Assembly (NCBI GenBank): GCA_014385025.1
Contig: JACRTB010000008.1
Span: forward strand, 1-64,000
Source: Yanshouia hominis
GTDB taxonomy: Bacteria; Bacillota; Clostridia; Oscillospirales; Ruminococcaceae
Reading direction: 5' to 3'
Length of the DNA: 64,000 nt
The notes below the pieces were generated by a model. It saw only the letters and a list, made by a program, of their open reading frames with translations, was not told the DNA's origin and searched no databases. Numbering within the stretch: the first letter of the stretch is position 1; each line of letters opens with the position of its first letter. A program made the translations under genes and the position numbers. This document shows, one piece after another, positions 45,304 to 53,328 of this stretch.

Positions 45304-46508
45304 TTGCGATACCACTCCATTACTTGAAATAGACGTTCCAGCGCCGCAACCGCCTTGTCGTGGTCCTGAGAGAAATTGATGCGGAAGCTGTGCAGGAACT
45401 GAGGTCCGAATTCGGTGCCCGGCGTTACCGTGACGTTGGCCTGCTCCCGCACGATCCGAATGAAGTCATGCAGGCTGACCTGCAGCTCGGGGATGGTGAC
45501 AAACAGATAGCTGCCGCCGTCGGTGGGGCGCGCGGTTACGCCGTCAACCTTGCTGATGACGGCCATCAGATCATCGCGGATCTTTTGATGTTGGGCGACC
45601 CGATCCTTCAGCCACCCCTCGGGTTCGTCGAACCAGACGGAAAACACGGCCTGATTATACCCGCCGCAGCGCAGGGACATGATTGCCTGCAGCTTTTCCA
45701 TGCGCTCGATGACAGCCGCGGTGCCGAACGCGGCGCCGAGACGATAACCGCTCAGGGACTCGGTCTTGGAAGGACCGATGATGGTGATGAGGTTTTCGGG
45801 AATGTCGCGCTGCGCACGCAGATGGGTATAGGCGACGCCGCTGTAGACCTGGCGGGAATAAAGCTCATCGACAATCAGCGTTGCATCGTAGCGCTTGGCA
45901 AGGGCGGCAATGCCGCAGATTTCATCATAGGAATAGACGCAGCCAACGGGGTTGTTCGGATTGGAGAAGAGGAAGAGCCTGACGCCGTTCTGGAAGGCCT
46001 GCTCGAGCGCCTCAAGGTCAATGCCGGAGCCGGTCTTTTTGTCTTCGTACCGCATGGCAATCGGCACCAGCTCGCCATGGAAAAACTCCACCATCTTTCG
46101 ATTGGCGAAATAGTCCGGCTCCACAATGGCGACCTTGTCGCCGGGCATCATGCAGCTGCCCATTGCAAGGAAGAGGGCGCCCTGTGTTCCCGGTGTGAAA
46201 ATCAGATTCTGCGCGGGGTCAACCGGAGCGCCGGTGAACTCGGCCAGACGGGAAGCGACGTGCTCCAAAATGGACTTCCGCCCGCGATAGGGGGTATAAG
46301 CCTGCGCGCCGCCCTCTTCGACGCCGGCGGCAAACAGCTCAAAGCTGCCGGGGGTGGGGGTATGCGCGTCCACGTCGCCATGGCTGAAATCCACCGCGGG
46401 ACCTTCGAGCTTTGGGCCGCGCAGGTCAAGGACAACATTTTTCTGAAGGCTTTCCTGGCCGGGCGCATTGTCGACGCCCAAACGGTCAAATTTTTCGACG
46501 ATGTTCAT
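45300..46508 (-). CDS. PLP-dependent aminotransferase, class I/II
   Basis: 402 residues from the ATG at 46508 (AAAGGA about ten bases upstream); a longer frame to 46607 has no support. The type I fold is clear: VEPDYFANRKMVEFF, LFLFSNPNNPVGCVYS (the Asn-Pro pair), LIVDELYSRQVYSG (Asp and Tyr near PLP) and IIGPSKTESLSGYRLGAAFG with the Schiff-base lysine in SKTES. Substrate cannot be told. It is co-transcribed with ridA and lies divergently placed relative to nothing; the neighbouring upstream gene encodes a LysR regulator on the same strand. Confidence 0.9.
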   Translation of the reverse strand: MNIVEKFDRLGVDNAPGQESLQKNVVLDLRGPKLEGPAVDFSHGDVDAHTPTPGSFELFAAGVEEGGAQAYTPYRGRKSILEHVASRLAEFTGAPVDPAQNLIFTPGTQGALFLAMGSCMMPGDKVAIVEPDYFANRKMVEFFHGELVPIAMRYEDKKTGSGIDLEALEQAFQNGVRLFLFSNPNNPVGCVYSYDEICGIAALAKRYDATLIVDELYSRQVYSGVAYTHLRAQRDIPENLITIIGPSKTESLSGYRLGAAFGTAAVIERMEKLQAIMSLRCGGYNQAVFSVWFDEPEGWLKDRVAQHQKIRDDLMAVISKVDGVTARPTDGGSYLFVTIPELQVSLHDFIRIVREQANVTVTPGTEFGPQFLHSFRINFSQDHDKAVAALERLFQVMEWYRK

Positions 46509-46563
46509 AGTAACACGGTCCTTTCTGTTGTAACAGACTCGGGGCATGAGTGCTGACACCTTT

Positions 46564-46593
46564 ATTGTATCGGCCGCTTGCTCAAAAGTCCAA
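46564..46593 (-). promoter_or_regulatory. Promoter of the aminotransferase-ridA unit
   Basis: On the minus strand TTGGAC (46593-46588), 18 bases, TACAAT (46569-46564), about 55 bases before the ATG. Confidence 0.65.
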
Positions 46594-46615
46594 TAACCGC
46601 TTTGCATATTGTTAT
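46593..46615 (-). promoter_or_regulatory. LysR-type operator candidate
   Basis: ATAAC-N13-GTTAT, an inverted repeat starting at the -35 edge of the aminotransferase promoter and extending upstream. Position and symmetry fit an activator site for the adjacent LysR protein. No binding data are available. Confidence 0.45.
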
Positions 46616-46641
46616 GCCCTGGCAGGAATAATCCCCCGCGG

Positions 46642-47604
46642 TCAGGCGGGCAGGGGATATCCCTTCATAAAATTGAGGAAATCCTTTTGGACGGGGGTGA
46701 GGCTTCCCTCCCGGTTATGGAATACCCGGATGATGCGGCGCATATCGGGGTGGCCGATCTTATACAACAGCAGGCTGTCGGAATCGCCGGCATAATAGGG
46801 GATTCCGGCGCGGATAAAAGCGATTCCGCGTCCGGCCTGCGCCAGGTAGTAGGAGGTCATCAGCTGGTCAAGCTCTATGACAACCCGTGGTTCAAAGCCC
46901 GCGTCGTGGCAGACCCGAAGCCCCCGCCGGTGCATATCGTTTCCCTTCTTGAGGAACAGGAAGCTCTCCTTTGCGAACGCCTCCATCGGCACGCAGGGAG
47001 AATCCGGCATATTCAGGCGGCCGCTGAGAAGATCCTCGCGGCGAATCACAAAATCGCCCAGCTGCCCGTTAACCGAAAACGCCTTGGGCACAGCCAGAAT
47101 GATCGTTTCATATTGCAGAATAAAGGAAGGAAAATCGGCAAGCAGATCCGATTCCACCGACAGACCGATGTCCAGCACATTGGCCTGAAGAAATTCCCGC
47201 AGGTCGTGATCGTTCGTTTCGATCAAACGGACCGATACGCCGGGATGCAGTGCCTGAAAATCCGAAATCATGGCGGGAAGCACATAAGTGCAGAAAAACG
47301 AAGGCGCTCCGATACACAGATCGCTCTTTTTTTGCCGGTGAAGCGCCGCGCAATAGTCGGAAAGCTCCTGCTGGACTCCCTGAAGCCGCCGGAAGTATTC
47401 AATGACGCGGGCACCCTCCGGCGTGAGCTTCAGCGGAATCGAACCCCGGTCAAACAGGATGACGCCCAGCTTCTGTTCTGCTTTCCTCACTGTTTTGCTC
47501 AGGGCCGGCTGAGAAATGTAGTATTTTTCCGCCGCACGGGAAAAGCCCTGTTCCTCACTGACGGCGAGAATATATGCGATGTCACGAAATTCGACAGGGT
47601 CCAT
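46642..47604 (-). CDS. LysR-family transcriptional regulator
   Basis: 320 residues. The winged helix-turn-helix occupies about 1-60 (GFSRAAEKYYISQPALSKTV, then EQKLGVILFDRG). The co-inducer domain follows from about residue 90 (LCIGAPSFFCTYVLPAMISD). It lies just upstream of, and on the same strand as, the aminotransferase-ridA unit, whose promoter carries an inverted repeat, so it probably controls that unit. Ligand unknown; an amino acid or its keto acid is likely by context. Confidence 0.9.
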   Translation of the reverse strand: MDPVEFRDIAYILAVSEEQGFSRAAEKYYISQPALSKTVRKAEQKLGVILFDRGSIPLKLTPEGARVIEYFRRLQGVQQELSDYCAALHRQKKSDLCIGAPSFFCTYVLPAMISDFQALHPGVSVRLIETNDHDLREFLQANVLDIGLSVESDLLADFPSFILQYETIILAVPKAFSVNGQLGDFVIRREDLLSGRLNMPDSPCVPMEAFAKESFLFLKKGNDMHRRGLRVCHDAGFEPRVVIELDQLMTSYYLAQAGRGIAFIRAGIPYYAGDSDSLLLYKIGHPDMRRIIRVFHNREGSLTPVQKDFLNFMKGYPLPA

Positions 47605-48223
47605 TTCCGCGCCTCCTTTTGCCTGTACTTTTGCTGCCCGAACCGCCCGGCGGACAGTCGCCCGGCGCCGCCGCTGTTTCCAGCTGAATTATATCATGTT
47701 TGCAAAGGAGGAACAAGCAGATGGTTCCGATCCCTCCGGCCTGACTTTTGAAAATGTTTTCGAGGAGAGTTTTTGAAACGTAAAATTTTAATAATATTGC
47801 ATTTGCAGCTTCAAATGCTTTTTTAGCTGTGGAATTTGACATGCATATATGAATTCCATTGGATGCTTTATCAATGTAAATCAACAAAATATGCAATTTT
47901 AAAAATCAAACAATTCATTTATCAGATAGGCCAATCGAAGCAGCGCTAAAATAATAGCTTCAATAGCTTCAAAATTGTCTGCAAAAATAAAATTAAAATA
48001 TTTAATATATAATGGTCTATAATTACAAAATTAGCGCAAATTTGTGAAGAATGAAAATAAATTGCAAAAAATACTGTTAATTAAGCCACTAAAAGCGATA
48101 TTTACAAATAATTATTTTTAATATATAATTGAGCTTACAAAGACGTGTGGGGCAAAAGTGCGTCAGTCAAAAACAGTACCGGATGGCGGCAGAGACATAT
48201 GCAAATAAGGAAGGGGCGATGGA
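47605..48223. other. Strikingly AT-rich intergenic region upstream of the racemase/transporter operon
   Basis: About 600 bases. From 47.77 to 48.13 kb the sequence is very A+T-rich in an otherwise GC-rich window, with runs of A and T and no open frame. It separates the LysR gene from the rightward racemase/TTT operon and contains a consensus promoter at its right end. It may hold regulator sites or be acquired DNA. No gene seen. Confidence 0.6.
48101..48129 (+). promoter_or_regulatory. Promoter of the racemase/TTT transporter operon
   Basis: TTTACA (48101-48106), exactly 17 bases, TATAAT (48124-48129). The racemase ATG is 95 bases downstream with a GGAAGGGGCG region before it. Confidence 0.75.
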
Positions 48224-49042
48224 ATGCCGGATGCAAAGGCTCCAATCGGCGTGATGGATGCAGGCTTGGGAGGATATACCGTCGTAAAGGAGCTTCAGAG
48301 ACTCTTGCCGAAGGAAGATATTATTTTTCTGGGGGATGGGAAAAACCAGCCGTACGGGAACCGAAGTGAGAAGGATATCCTGTGTCTGACACATCAATGT
48401 CTGGACTTTTTGAAGGATAAGTATGTAAAGGTGGTTGCAGTAGCCTGCAATACGATCTCCACGCTGATTGACAAGTACCAGCCGGATTATGAATTCAGGA
48501 TTTTCAGCATTGTTCAGGCTGGAAGCACCGATGTGATCAAACTGGGACTTCGGCAGGTAGGTATCCTTTCGACGGTGTTTACCGCAAATTCGGGGTGCTA
48601 TGACCGCCTGATCCATCAAGAACTGCCGCGGACAGCGGTTTATCCTCAGGGCTGTCCCCGACTTGCGCGTATCATTGAGGATGGGGGATTCGACCAGGAG
48701 CGGATCGACACCGAGCTGCGGGAAACCCTGGGGCATTTGGCGCAGGCGCATCCCGATCTGGATTCGCTGATTCTGGGATGTACCCATTTCCCCATGGTGA
48801 GCGAAAATATCCGCAGGCTGTATCCGCAGTTCACCCGTTTGATCAACCCGGCAGCCACGCAGGCGCGCCTGATCAAGGAATATTTGGAACGTGAAAACGC
48901 TCTTGATTCCGACGGCAAAGGTACTTTCCGCGTATATACCACAAGTGACTGCGAATTCTACCGCAGCATGACCGACCATGTGGGACTGAAAACTCCTGCC
49001 AGCGTTGAGCTTGTCCCGGCGCCGATTCCGCTGGGAAAATAA
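48224..49042 (+). CDS. Glutamate-racemase-like Asp/Glu racemase
   Basis: 272 residues. Both catalytic cysteines of the Asp/Glu racemase family are present: VACNT (Cys75) and LGCTHFP (Cys186, with His188). The N-terminal motif normally DSGVGG is DAGLGG here (residues 12-17), and the GDTARxPYG stretch reads GDGKNQPYG (38-46), so residues lining the active site differ from cell-wall MurI. It should interconvert L- and D- forms of glutamate or a related acidic substrate without cofactor. It heads an operon with a complete TTT transporter, arguing for a catabolic role over wall synthesis. Confidence 0.85.
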   Translation: MPDAKAPIGVMDAGLGGYTVVKELQRLLPKEDIIFLGDGKNQPYGNRSEKDILCLTHQCLDFLKDKYVKVVAVACNTISTLIDKYQPDYEFRIFSIVQAGSTDVIKLGLRQVGILSTVFTANSGCYDRLIHQELPRTAVYPQGCPRLARIIEDGGFDQERIDTELRETLGHLAQAHPDLDSLILGCTHFPMVSENIRRLYPQFTRLINPAATQARLIKEYLERENALDSDGKGTFRVYTTSDCEFYRSMTDHVGLKTPASVELVPAPIPLGK

Positions 49043-49103
49043 CGGGGCGCTGAGATTTTGAGACCGAATAGCAACAACGAACAGATTTCAGGAGGTTTTT
49101 GAA

Positions 49104-50153
49104 ATGAAAAAGAATGTACTCCTCGCTCTTGTCCTTACGCTTTCGCTCGTGTTTACCGGATGCGGCGGCAATTCATCCTCCGCCCCTGCCAGCAGCAATC
49201 CTGCCTCTGCCTCCGCTCCTGCAAGCAGTGTAGTTGAGGCGTCCTGGCCGTCCAGCAAGACGGTTGAGATTTATGTTCCCTTCGCAGCAGGCGGAAACTC
49301 AGATCTCTGCGCACGAATTTTTGCCGAGGCGCTTGCGAAGAAAACCGGAGCTAACTTTGTTGTGGTCAACCAGACCGAAGGCAACGGTGCCGTCTGCTAC
49401 AACACCATTGCCAACGCGCCTGCGGATGGCAGCATCATCGGTTGGGTCACGCCCAGCTGGTTCACCAGCTACTTTGCGGGCAGCCACGACCTCAAACCGA
49501 CCGAAAAGTTCAGCACCATCGCGGTGACTACGGCCATGACCTCCCAGTATCTGATCGTCCCCAAGGATTCCCCCTTCAATTCCGTTCAGGATCTGGTTGA
49601 TTACTGCAAGGAACACCCCGGCGAACTTCTCTTTGGAATGCAGCTTGGCTCCGCCTCACATTATTATGCCGAGAACGCCAGACAGAACCTCGGCGTGGAA
49701 TGGAATTATGTTGAGACCGGTTCCGGCGACGCCGCCCGCGTCACAGCCATCATGGGCAATATTATTCAGGCCACGACAGTGAGCGTCGTTTCTGCGCAGC
49801 AGTATTACGAGGCCGGAGAGGTCAAGGTGCTGGCGGCCCTCTATGCTCCCGAATCCGCTCCCGAATCGATGAAGAATATCCCGACTCTCGAGGAGGCCGG
49901 TTTCTCCGACATTACAGTTAAGAACTGCAACTTCCTGTATGCGGCCAAGCTCGACGACGCCGTTTGCGAAGCGATGTATCAGACCTTCTCCGAAATTTTC
50001 AACGATGCGGACGTCCAGAAGCAGCTCAAGGATCTGAATCAGGAGCAGGTGCTCTGCGGCAGCTATGCGGAGGCCACCGAGATGGTTGGTGGTCTGTATG
50101 ACAGTTATCGTGGCGTGGCCGATTCTCTCGGCATTCTTGCGCCTGGCATGTAG
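49104..50153 (+). CDS. Tripartite tricarboxylate transporter (TTT) solute-binding lipoprotein, TctC type
   Basis: 349 residues. A lipoprotein signal with lipobox LVFTGC places Cys20 as the anchored residue. A serine/alanine-rich linker (24-43) leads to the Bug/TctC fold: VEIYVPFAAGGNSDLCARI, VVNQTEGNGAVCYNTIANAPADGS and the LLFGMQLGSASHYYAENARQ segment. It binds the substrate outside the cell and delivers it to TctAB. Some family members bind citrate; Bug proteins bind aspartate or glutamate. Here the gene follows a Glu-racemase-like gene, so an acidic amino acid or derivative is plausible. Confidence 0.9.
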   Translation: MKKNVLLALVLTLSLVFTGCGGNSSSAPASSNPASASAPASSVVEASWPSSKTVEIYVPFAAGGNSDLCARIFAEALAKKTGANFVVVNQTEGNGAVCYNTIANAPADGSIIGWVTPSWFTSYFAGSHDLKPTEKFSTIAVTTAMTSQYLIVPKDSPFNSVQDLVDYCKEHPGELLFGMQLGSASHYYAENARQNLGVEWNYVETGSGDAARVTAIMGNIIQATTVSVVSAQQYYEAGEVKVLAALYAPESAPESMKNIPTLEEAGFSDITVKNCNFLYAAKLDDAVCEAMYQTFSEIFNDADVQKQLKDLNQEQVLCGSYAEATEMVGGLYDSYRGVADSLGILAPGM

Positions 50154-50163
50154 GTTCATCCCG

Positions 50164-50190
50164 GAGGGCCGGCGCTTGCCGCCGGCCCTC
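50164..50190 (+). promoter_or_regulatory. Intercistronic hairpin between tctC and tctB
   Basis: A perfect 11-bp GC stem (50164-50174 with 50180-50190) and 5-nt loop, ten bases after the tctC stop, without a T-run. Likely an mRNA 3' stabiliser giving the binding protein a higher level than the permease, as in other binding-protein transporters. Confidence 0.6.
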
Positions 50191-50216
50191 ACTGTTTCGA
50201 ACAAATAGGAGGTAAC

Positions 50217-50681
50217 ATGAAACTCAACAAAAACGTTGTGTTCAGCCTTGCGCTGATCGTTTTCGCGGGTGTCGTGATCGTTCTTTCCATGCAACTGCAA
50301 TCGCTGTTTCTTTCTCAGTCCGGTGACATCGGTCCCAAAGCATTCCCCATCGGTGCCGCGGCGGCGCTGATTCTCTGCGCGATCGGCAAGATGCTGACCG
50401 AGGGTCGTCATGAGGCAAAGCCCCTCTTTGACCGCGAAGGCTGGAAGCGGGTGGGCATCATGTTTGCCATTATGATCGGCTACCTTGCGGCGATGTGGTA
50501 TGTGGGATATCTCATCTCGACGCTGGTCTTTACGCCGATGCTGGTGGTGGCCATGCGTGAGGACCGCAAGCTTCGCCCCGTAACGCTCGCCATCTTTTCT
50601 GTTGTAACAACGACGGTCCTGTATTTTGTTTTCCAGAATATTATTATGGTCACGCTGCCGACAGGCGTACTGTTCCGTTAA
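50217..50681 (+). CDS. TTT transporter small membrane subunit, TctB type
   Basis: 154 residues with four predicted membrane helices (VVFSLALIVFAGVVIVLSM near the start; GPKAFPIGAAAALILCAIG; IMFAIMIGYLAAMWYVGYL; VTLAIFSVVTTTVLYFVFQ). Length, helix count and position between tctC and tctA define it. It is the poorly conserved subunit that works with the large TctA permease. GGAGG lies upstream. Confidence 0.88.
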   Translation: MKLNKNVVFSLALIVFAGVVIVLSMQLQSLFLSQSGDIGPKAFPIGAAAALILCAIGKMLTEGRHEAKPLFDREGWKRVGIMFAIMIGYLAAMWYVGYLISTLVFTPMLVVAMREDRKLRPVTLAIFSVVTTTVLYFVFQNIIMVTLPTGVLFR

Positions 50682-50693
50682 GGAGGGAAGCTC

Positions 50694-52238
50694 ATGGAAA
50701 TGTTGTTTACAGTGATTTCGGCGATCCTGACGCCCTCCAACCTGCTGATCATTCTGGGTGGCACAATCCTTGGCATCGTGTTCGGCGCTGTTCCCGGCCT
50801 CTCTGCCACAACGGGTATCGCGCTGATGCTGCCGGTTTCCTTCTCGATGTCTTCGACGACCGGTATCCTGTTCCTCGGATCAATCTATATCGGCGGTATC
50901 TCCGGCGGTCTGATCAGTGCCATTCTGATCGGGGTGCCCGGTACACCCGCCTCTGTCGCAACCTGTTTTGATGGTTATCCGATGGCGAAGGGCGGAAGAT
51001 CCTCTCGCGCACTGGGAATCGGTATTCTCTCGTCCTTCATCGGCACCTTTATCAGCGTTTTGATCTCAATGATCTTCTGTCCCATGCTGGCGCATTATGC
51101 AGTCAAGATGGGCCCTTGGGAATTCTTTTCCCTGTGCTTTTGCGCCATCATTTTGGTGGTTACGATGTCCAAGGGGAATATGTTTAACGGCCTGATCGCA
51201 GGTCTGCTCGGCATTATCGTCTCCTGCATCGGCATCGCGCCGATTGACGGAGCCAAACGCTTCACCTTTGGTGTGGTCAATCTTTACAGCGGCGTAAACC
51301 AGATCGGCCTTATTCTCGGCGTTTTTGCCGTGGCCACTTTAATCAAGAATTTTGCCAAGGGCGACACCAAAACTCCTGATATTGATACCAAAGGGATCAG
51401 CGGATTTGGAATTTCTCTGAGGGAATACTGCTCCCACTGGCTCCTGATCATCAAGTCCTTCTTTATCGGTCTGTGGATTGGGTTCCTGCCTGGACTCGGC
51501 GCGGGACTTGCAAATCTGGTGGCCTATGCGCAGGCGAAAGCCTCCTCCAAAACGCCCGACAAGTTCGGAACCGGCTGGGACGAAGGCATCATCGCCTCGG
51601 AAACTTCGAATAACGCCGCCATTGGCGGTGCGGTTATCCCCATGGTGGCGCTGGGAATTCCGGGCGACACTGCCACCGCTATGCTGATTGGCGGTCTGAT
51701 GATCCATGGCATCGATGCGGGACCGCTCCTAATGACCAACCATCCCGAGCTTGTTTACTGCTTCTTTGGGGTGATGTTGTTTGCCGCGGTTCTGGTTCTG
51801 ATCCTGCAGTTCTTTGGAATGAGGACCTTCCCCTACATTTTGCGTACGCCGGTTTGTTACCTCTATGCCGCAATCCTAGCCATCTGTGTGGTCGGCGCCT
51901 ATGCGGATTCCCGCACCATGTTCAACTGCGGTCTGATGCTTGTCATGGGAGTTGTGGCGATGCTGATGGCAGTCGGAAATCTGCCGACCTCACCGTTTAT
52001 CCTTGGGTATATTCTCGGCCCAATGCTGGAATCCAATCTGCGCAAGGGACTGACCTACAGCAAGAACGGATTTGCCACCTTCCTGACCCGCCCGGTCAGC
52101 CTGATTCTGCTGCTGATTGCTGTCGGCAGCCTTGCATGGCCGTTCATCCGTGACCGCAGAGATGCAAAGCGGAAGGCGTCTGGAAAGGAAAGCGAAGTTG
52201 ATAAGATGTCGAATGTTTTCGATGTCGAAGAGGATTGA
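50694..52238 (+). CDS. TTT transporter large permease subunit, TctA type
   Basis: 514 residues with about eleven membrane segments. The glycine-rich family motif GAVPGLSATTGIALMLPVSF (about 28-47) and its second copy IGFLPGLGAGLANLVAYAQA (about 262-281) are intact, as is the SETSNNAAIGGAVIPM segment. It forms the Na+- or H+-driven channel of the TTT system. It completes the tctC-tctB-tctA set. A terminator shared with the converging LysR gene follows. Confidence 0.93.
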   Translation: MEMLFTVISAILTPSNLLIILGGTILGIVFGAVPGLSATTGIALMLPVSFSMSSTTGILFLGSIYIGGISGGLISAILIGVPGTPASVATCFDGYPMAKGGRSSRALGIGILSSFIGTFISVLISMIFCPMLAHYAVKMGPWEFFSLCFCAIILVVTMSKGNMFNGLIAGLLGIIVSCIGIAPIDGAKRFTFGVVNLYSGVNQIGLILGVFAVATLIKNFAKGDTKTPDIDTKGISGFGISLREYCSHWLLIIKSFFIGLWIGFLPGLGAGLANLVAYAQAKASSKTPDKFGTGWDEGIIASETSNNAAIGGAVIPMVALGIPGDTATAMLIGGLMIHGIDAGPLLMTNHPELVYCFFGVMLFAAVLVLILQFFGMRTFPYILRTPVCYLYAAILAICVVGAYADSRTMFNCGLMLVMGVVAMLMAVGNLPTSPFILGYILGPMLESNLRKGLTYSKNGFATFLTRPVSLILLLIAVGSLAWPFIRDRRDAKRKASGKESEVDKMSNVFDVEED

Positions 52239-52243
52239 AAAAA

Positions 52244-52273
52244 GTGCTCCCCGCCCAAGGGGGCGGGGAGCAC
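52244..52273. terminator. Terminator between tctA and the converging LysR gene
   Basis: A perfect 13-bp stem (52244-52256 with 52261-52273), loop AAGG. On the minus strand it is followed by a TTTTTT run (complement of the A-run at 52238-52243), so it fully fits as terminator of the LysR gene; it probably also stops tctA transcripts. Confidence 0.85.
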
Positions 52274-52282
52274 ACGCTATCG

Positions 52283-53185
52283 TCATCCGTTTGCTTCCAT
52301 AGCATGAAAAAAATCGGTAAGGGCGCGGACGAAACCCTCCTTTTGCTCTGATTTGTAGGTGCGGTACCGGCTGTGGGTCACAATGGAGCAGATGCGCCGC
52401 TCCGGTTCATCGGACAGACGGTGATATTCCAAAGAGTACTGCGCGGCGAAGAAGCGCGCGATGGACAGCGGCAGGATTGCCCAATAGGGGGTGTCGATCA
52501 GCATGGGAGGCAGAATTTGGGCGAAGCTCATCTGCAGGAAGGGACGCTTATCTTCCCACCAGGATTTCCGCCACTGTGTAAAGGAAGGGGTGATATCGAA
52601 AAAAAGTTCTCGCTCCACATCAAGCTTTTTTGTCTGAACCGGTCCGCCCGAATATTCCTCATGGTTTTTGGGGGAGGTCAAAAGAACATAGGGTTCCCGA
52701 TAAACGGGCGTAATTTGGAGCTGCTCATGGAAAAGGCTGCTTTCCCGATTGGTAAGGCCGATGTCGATAGAGCCTTCCTCCAGCGCGTCAAAAATTTCCC
52801 ATGAATGGCTGGTATGGATCGAGAGGGAAACCTCCTTGTGACGCTGCGCATATTGGAAGAAAAATTGCGGGAGAAGATAGGACCCGATGCTGTCGGTACA
52901 TGCAAGTTTGATCGGAACTTTGGCGGTTTCGTCCTTGAGCGAGTTGGCTGATTCATAAAGATCGACCCATTGCTGGATGATCGGCAGCAGACGCGCCCCA
53001 TAGTTGGTGGGTTCTACAAATTTCTGTCCGCGCTCACGGATGACGAGCTGCATTCCGAATTCGCGTTCGAGCTTTTGCAGGCGCTGCGTCACAGCGGACT
53101 GTGTGAGTCCAACCTTTTGAGCGGTTTTGGTAATGCTGTGGAAATTGCATAGCTCCAGATAAATTTTGGCGTCCTTGTAGTCCAT
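52283..53185 (-). CDS. LysR-family transcriptional regulator
   Basis: 300 residues from the ATG at 53185, with AGAGGTG upstream; a GTG at 53194 is less likely. The helix-turn-helix reads SITKTAQKVGLTQSAVTQRL followed by KLEREFGMQLVIRERG. The ligand-binding region starts near residue 90 (IKLACTDSIGSYLLPQFFFQ). It is transcribed divergently from the N-acyl-D-amino-acid deacylase gene across a 143-base gap containing a perfect inverted repeat, the classic LysR arrangement, so deacylase (and perhaps the transporter) are likely targets. Confidence 0.9.
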   Translation of the reverse strand: MDYKDAKIYLELCNFHSITKTAQKVGLTQSAVTQRLQKLEREFGMQLVIRERGQKFVEPTNYGARLLPIIQQWVDLYESANSLKDETAKVPIKLACTDSIGSYLLPQFFFQYAQRHKEVSLSIHTSHSWEIFDALEEGSIDIGLTNRESSLFHEQLQITPVYREPYVLLTSPKNHEEYSGGPVQTKKLDVERELFFDITPSFTQWRKSWWEDKRPFLQMSFAQILPPMLIDTPYWAILPLSIARFFAAQYSLEYHRLSDEPERRICSIVTHSRYRTYKSEQKEGFVRALTDFFHAMEANG

Positions 53186-53237
53186 AAACAGCACCTCTGT
53201 TTCACATCACATTATTGAAAAAGAAAAAGCAGCTACA

Positions 53238-53261
53238 CTTATTATAAGAAATTCTAATAAG
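53238..53261. promoter_or_regulatory. Inverted-repeat operator in the LysR/deacylase divergent region
   Basis: CTTATTA-N10-TAATAAG, two perfect 7-bp half-sites over 24 bp, midway between the divergent starts. It contains T-N-A-type symmetry expected for a LysR site. TATAAG-like sequences in it may double as a -10. Confidence 0.6.
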
Positions 53262-53328
53262 AGGCACAAGACTTTTCTTGATATACAAGATTGATTTATT
53301 TTATCCAAATACAGGAGGCTTGATCACG

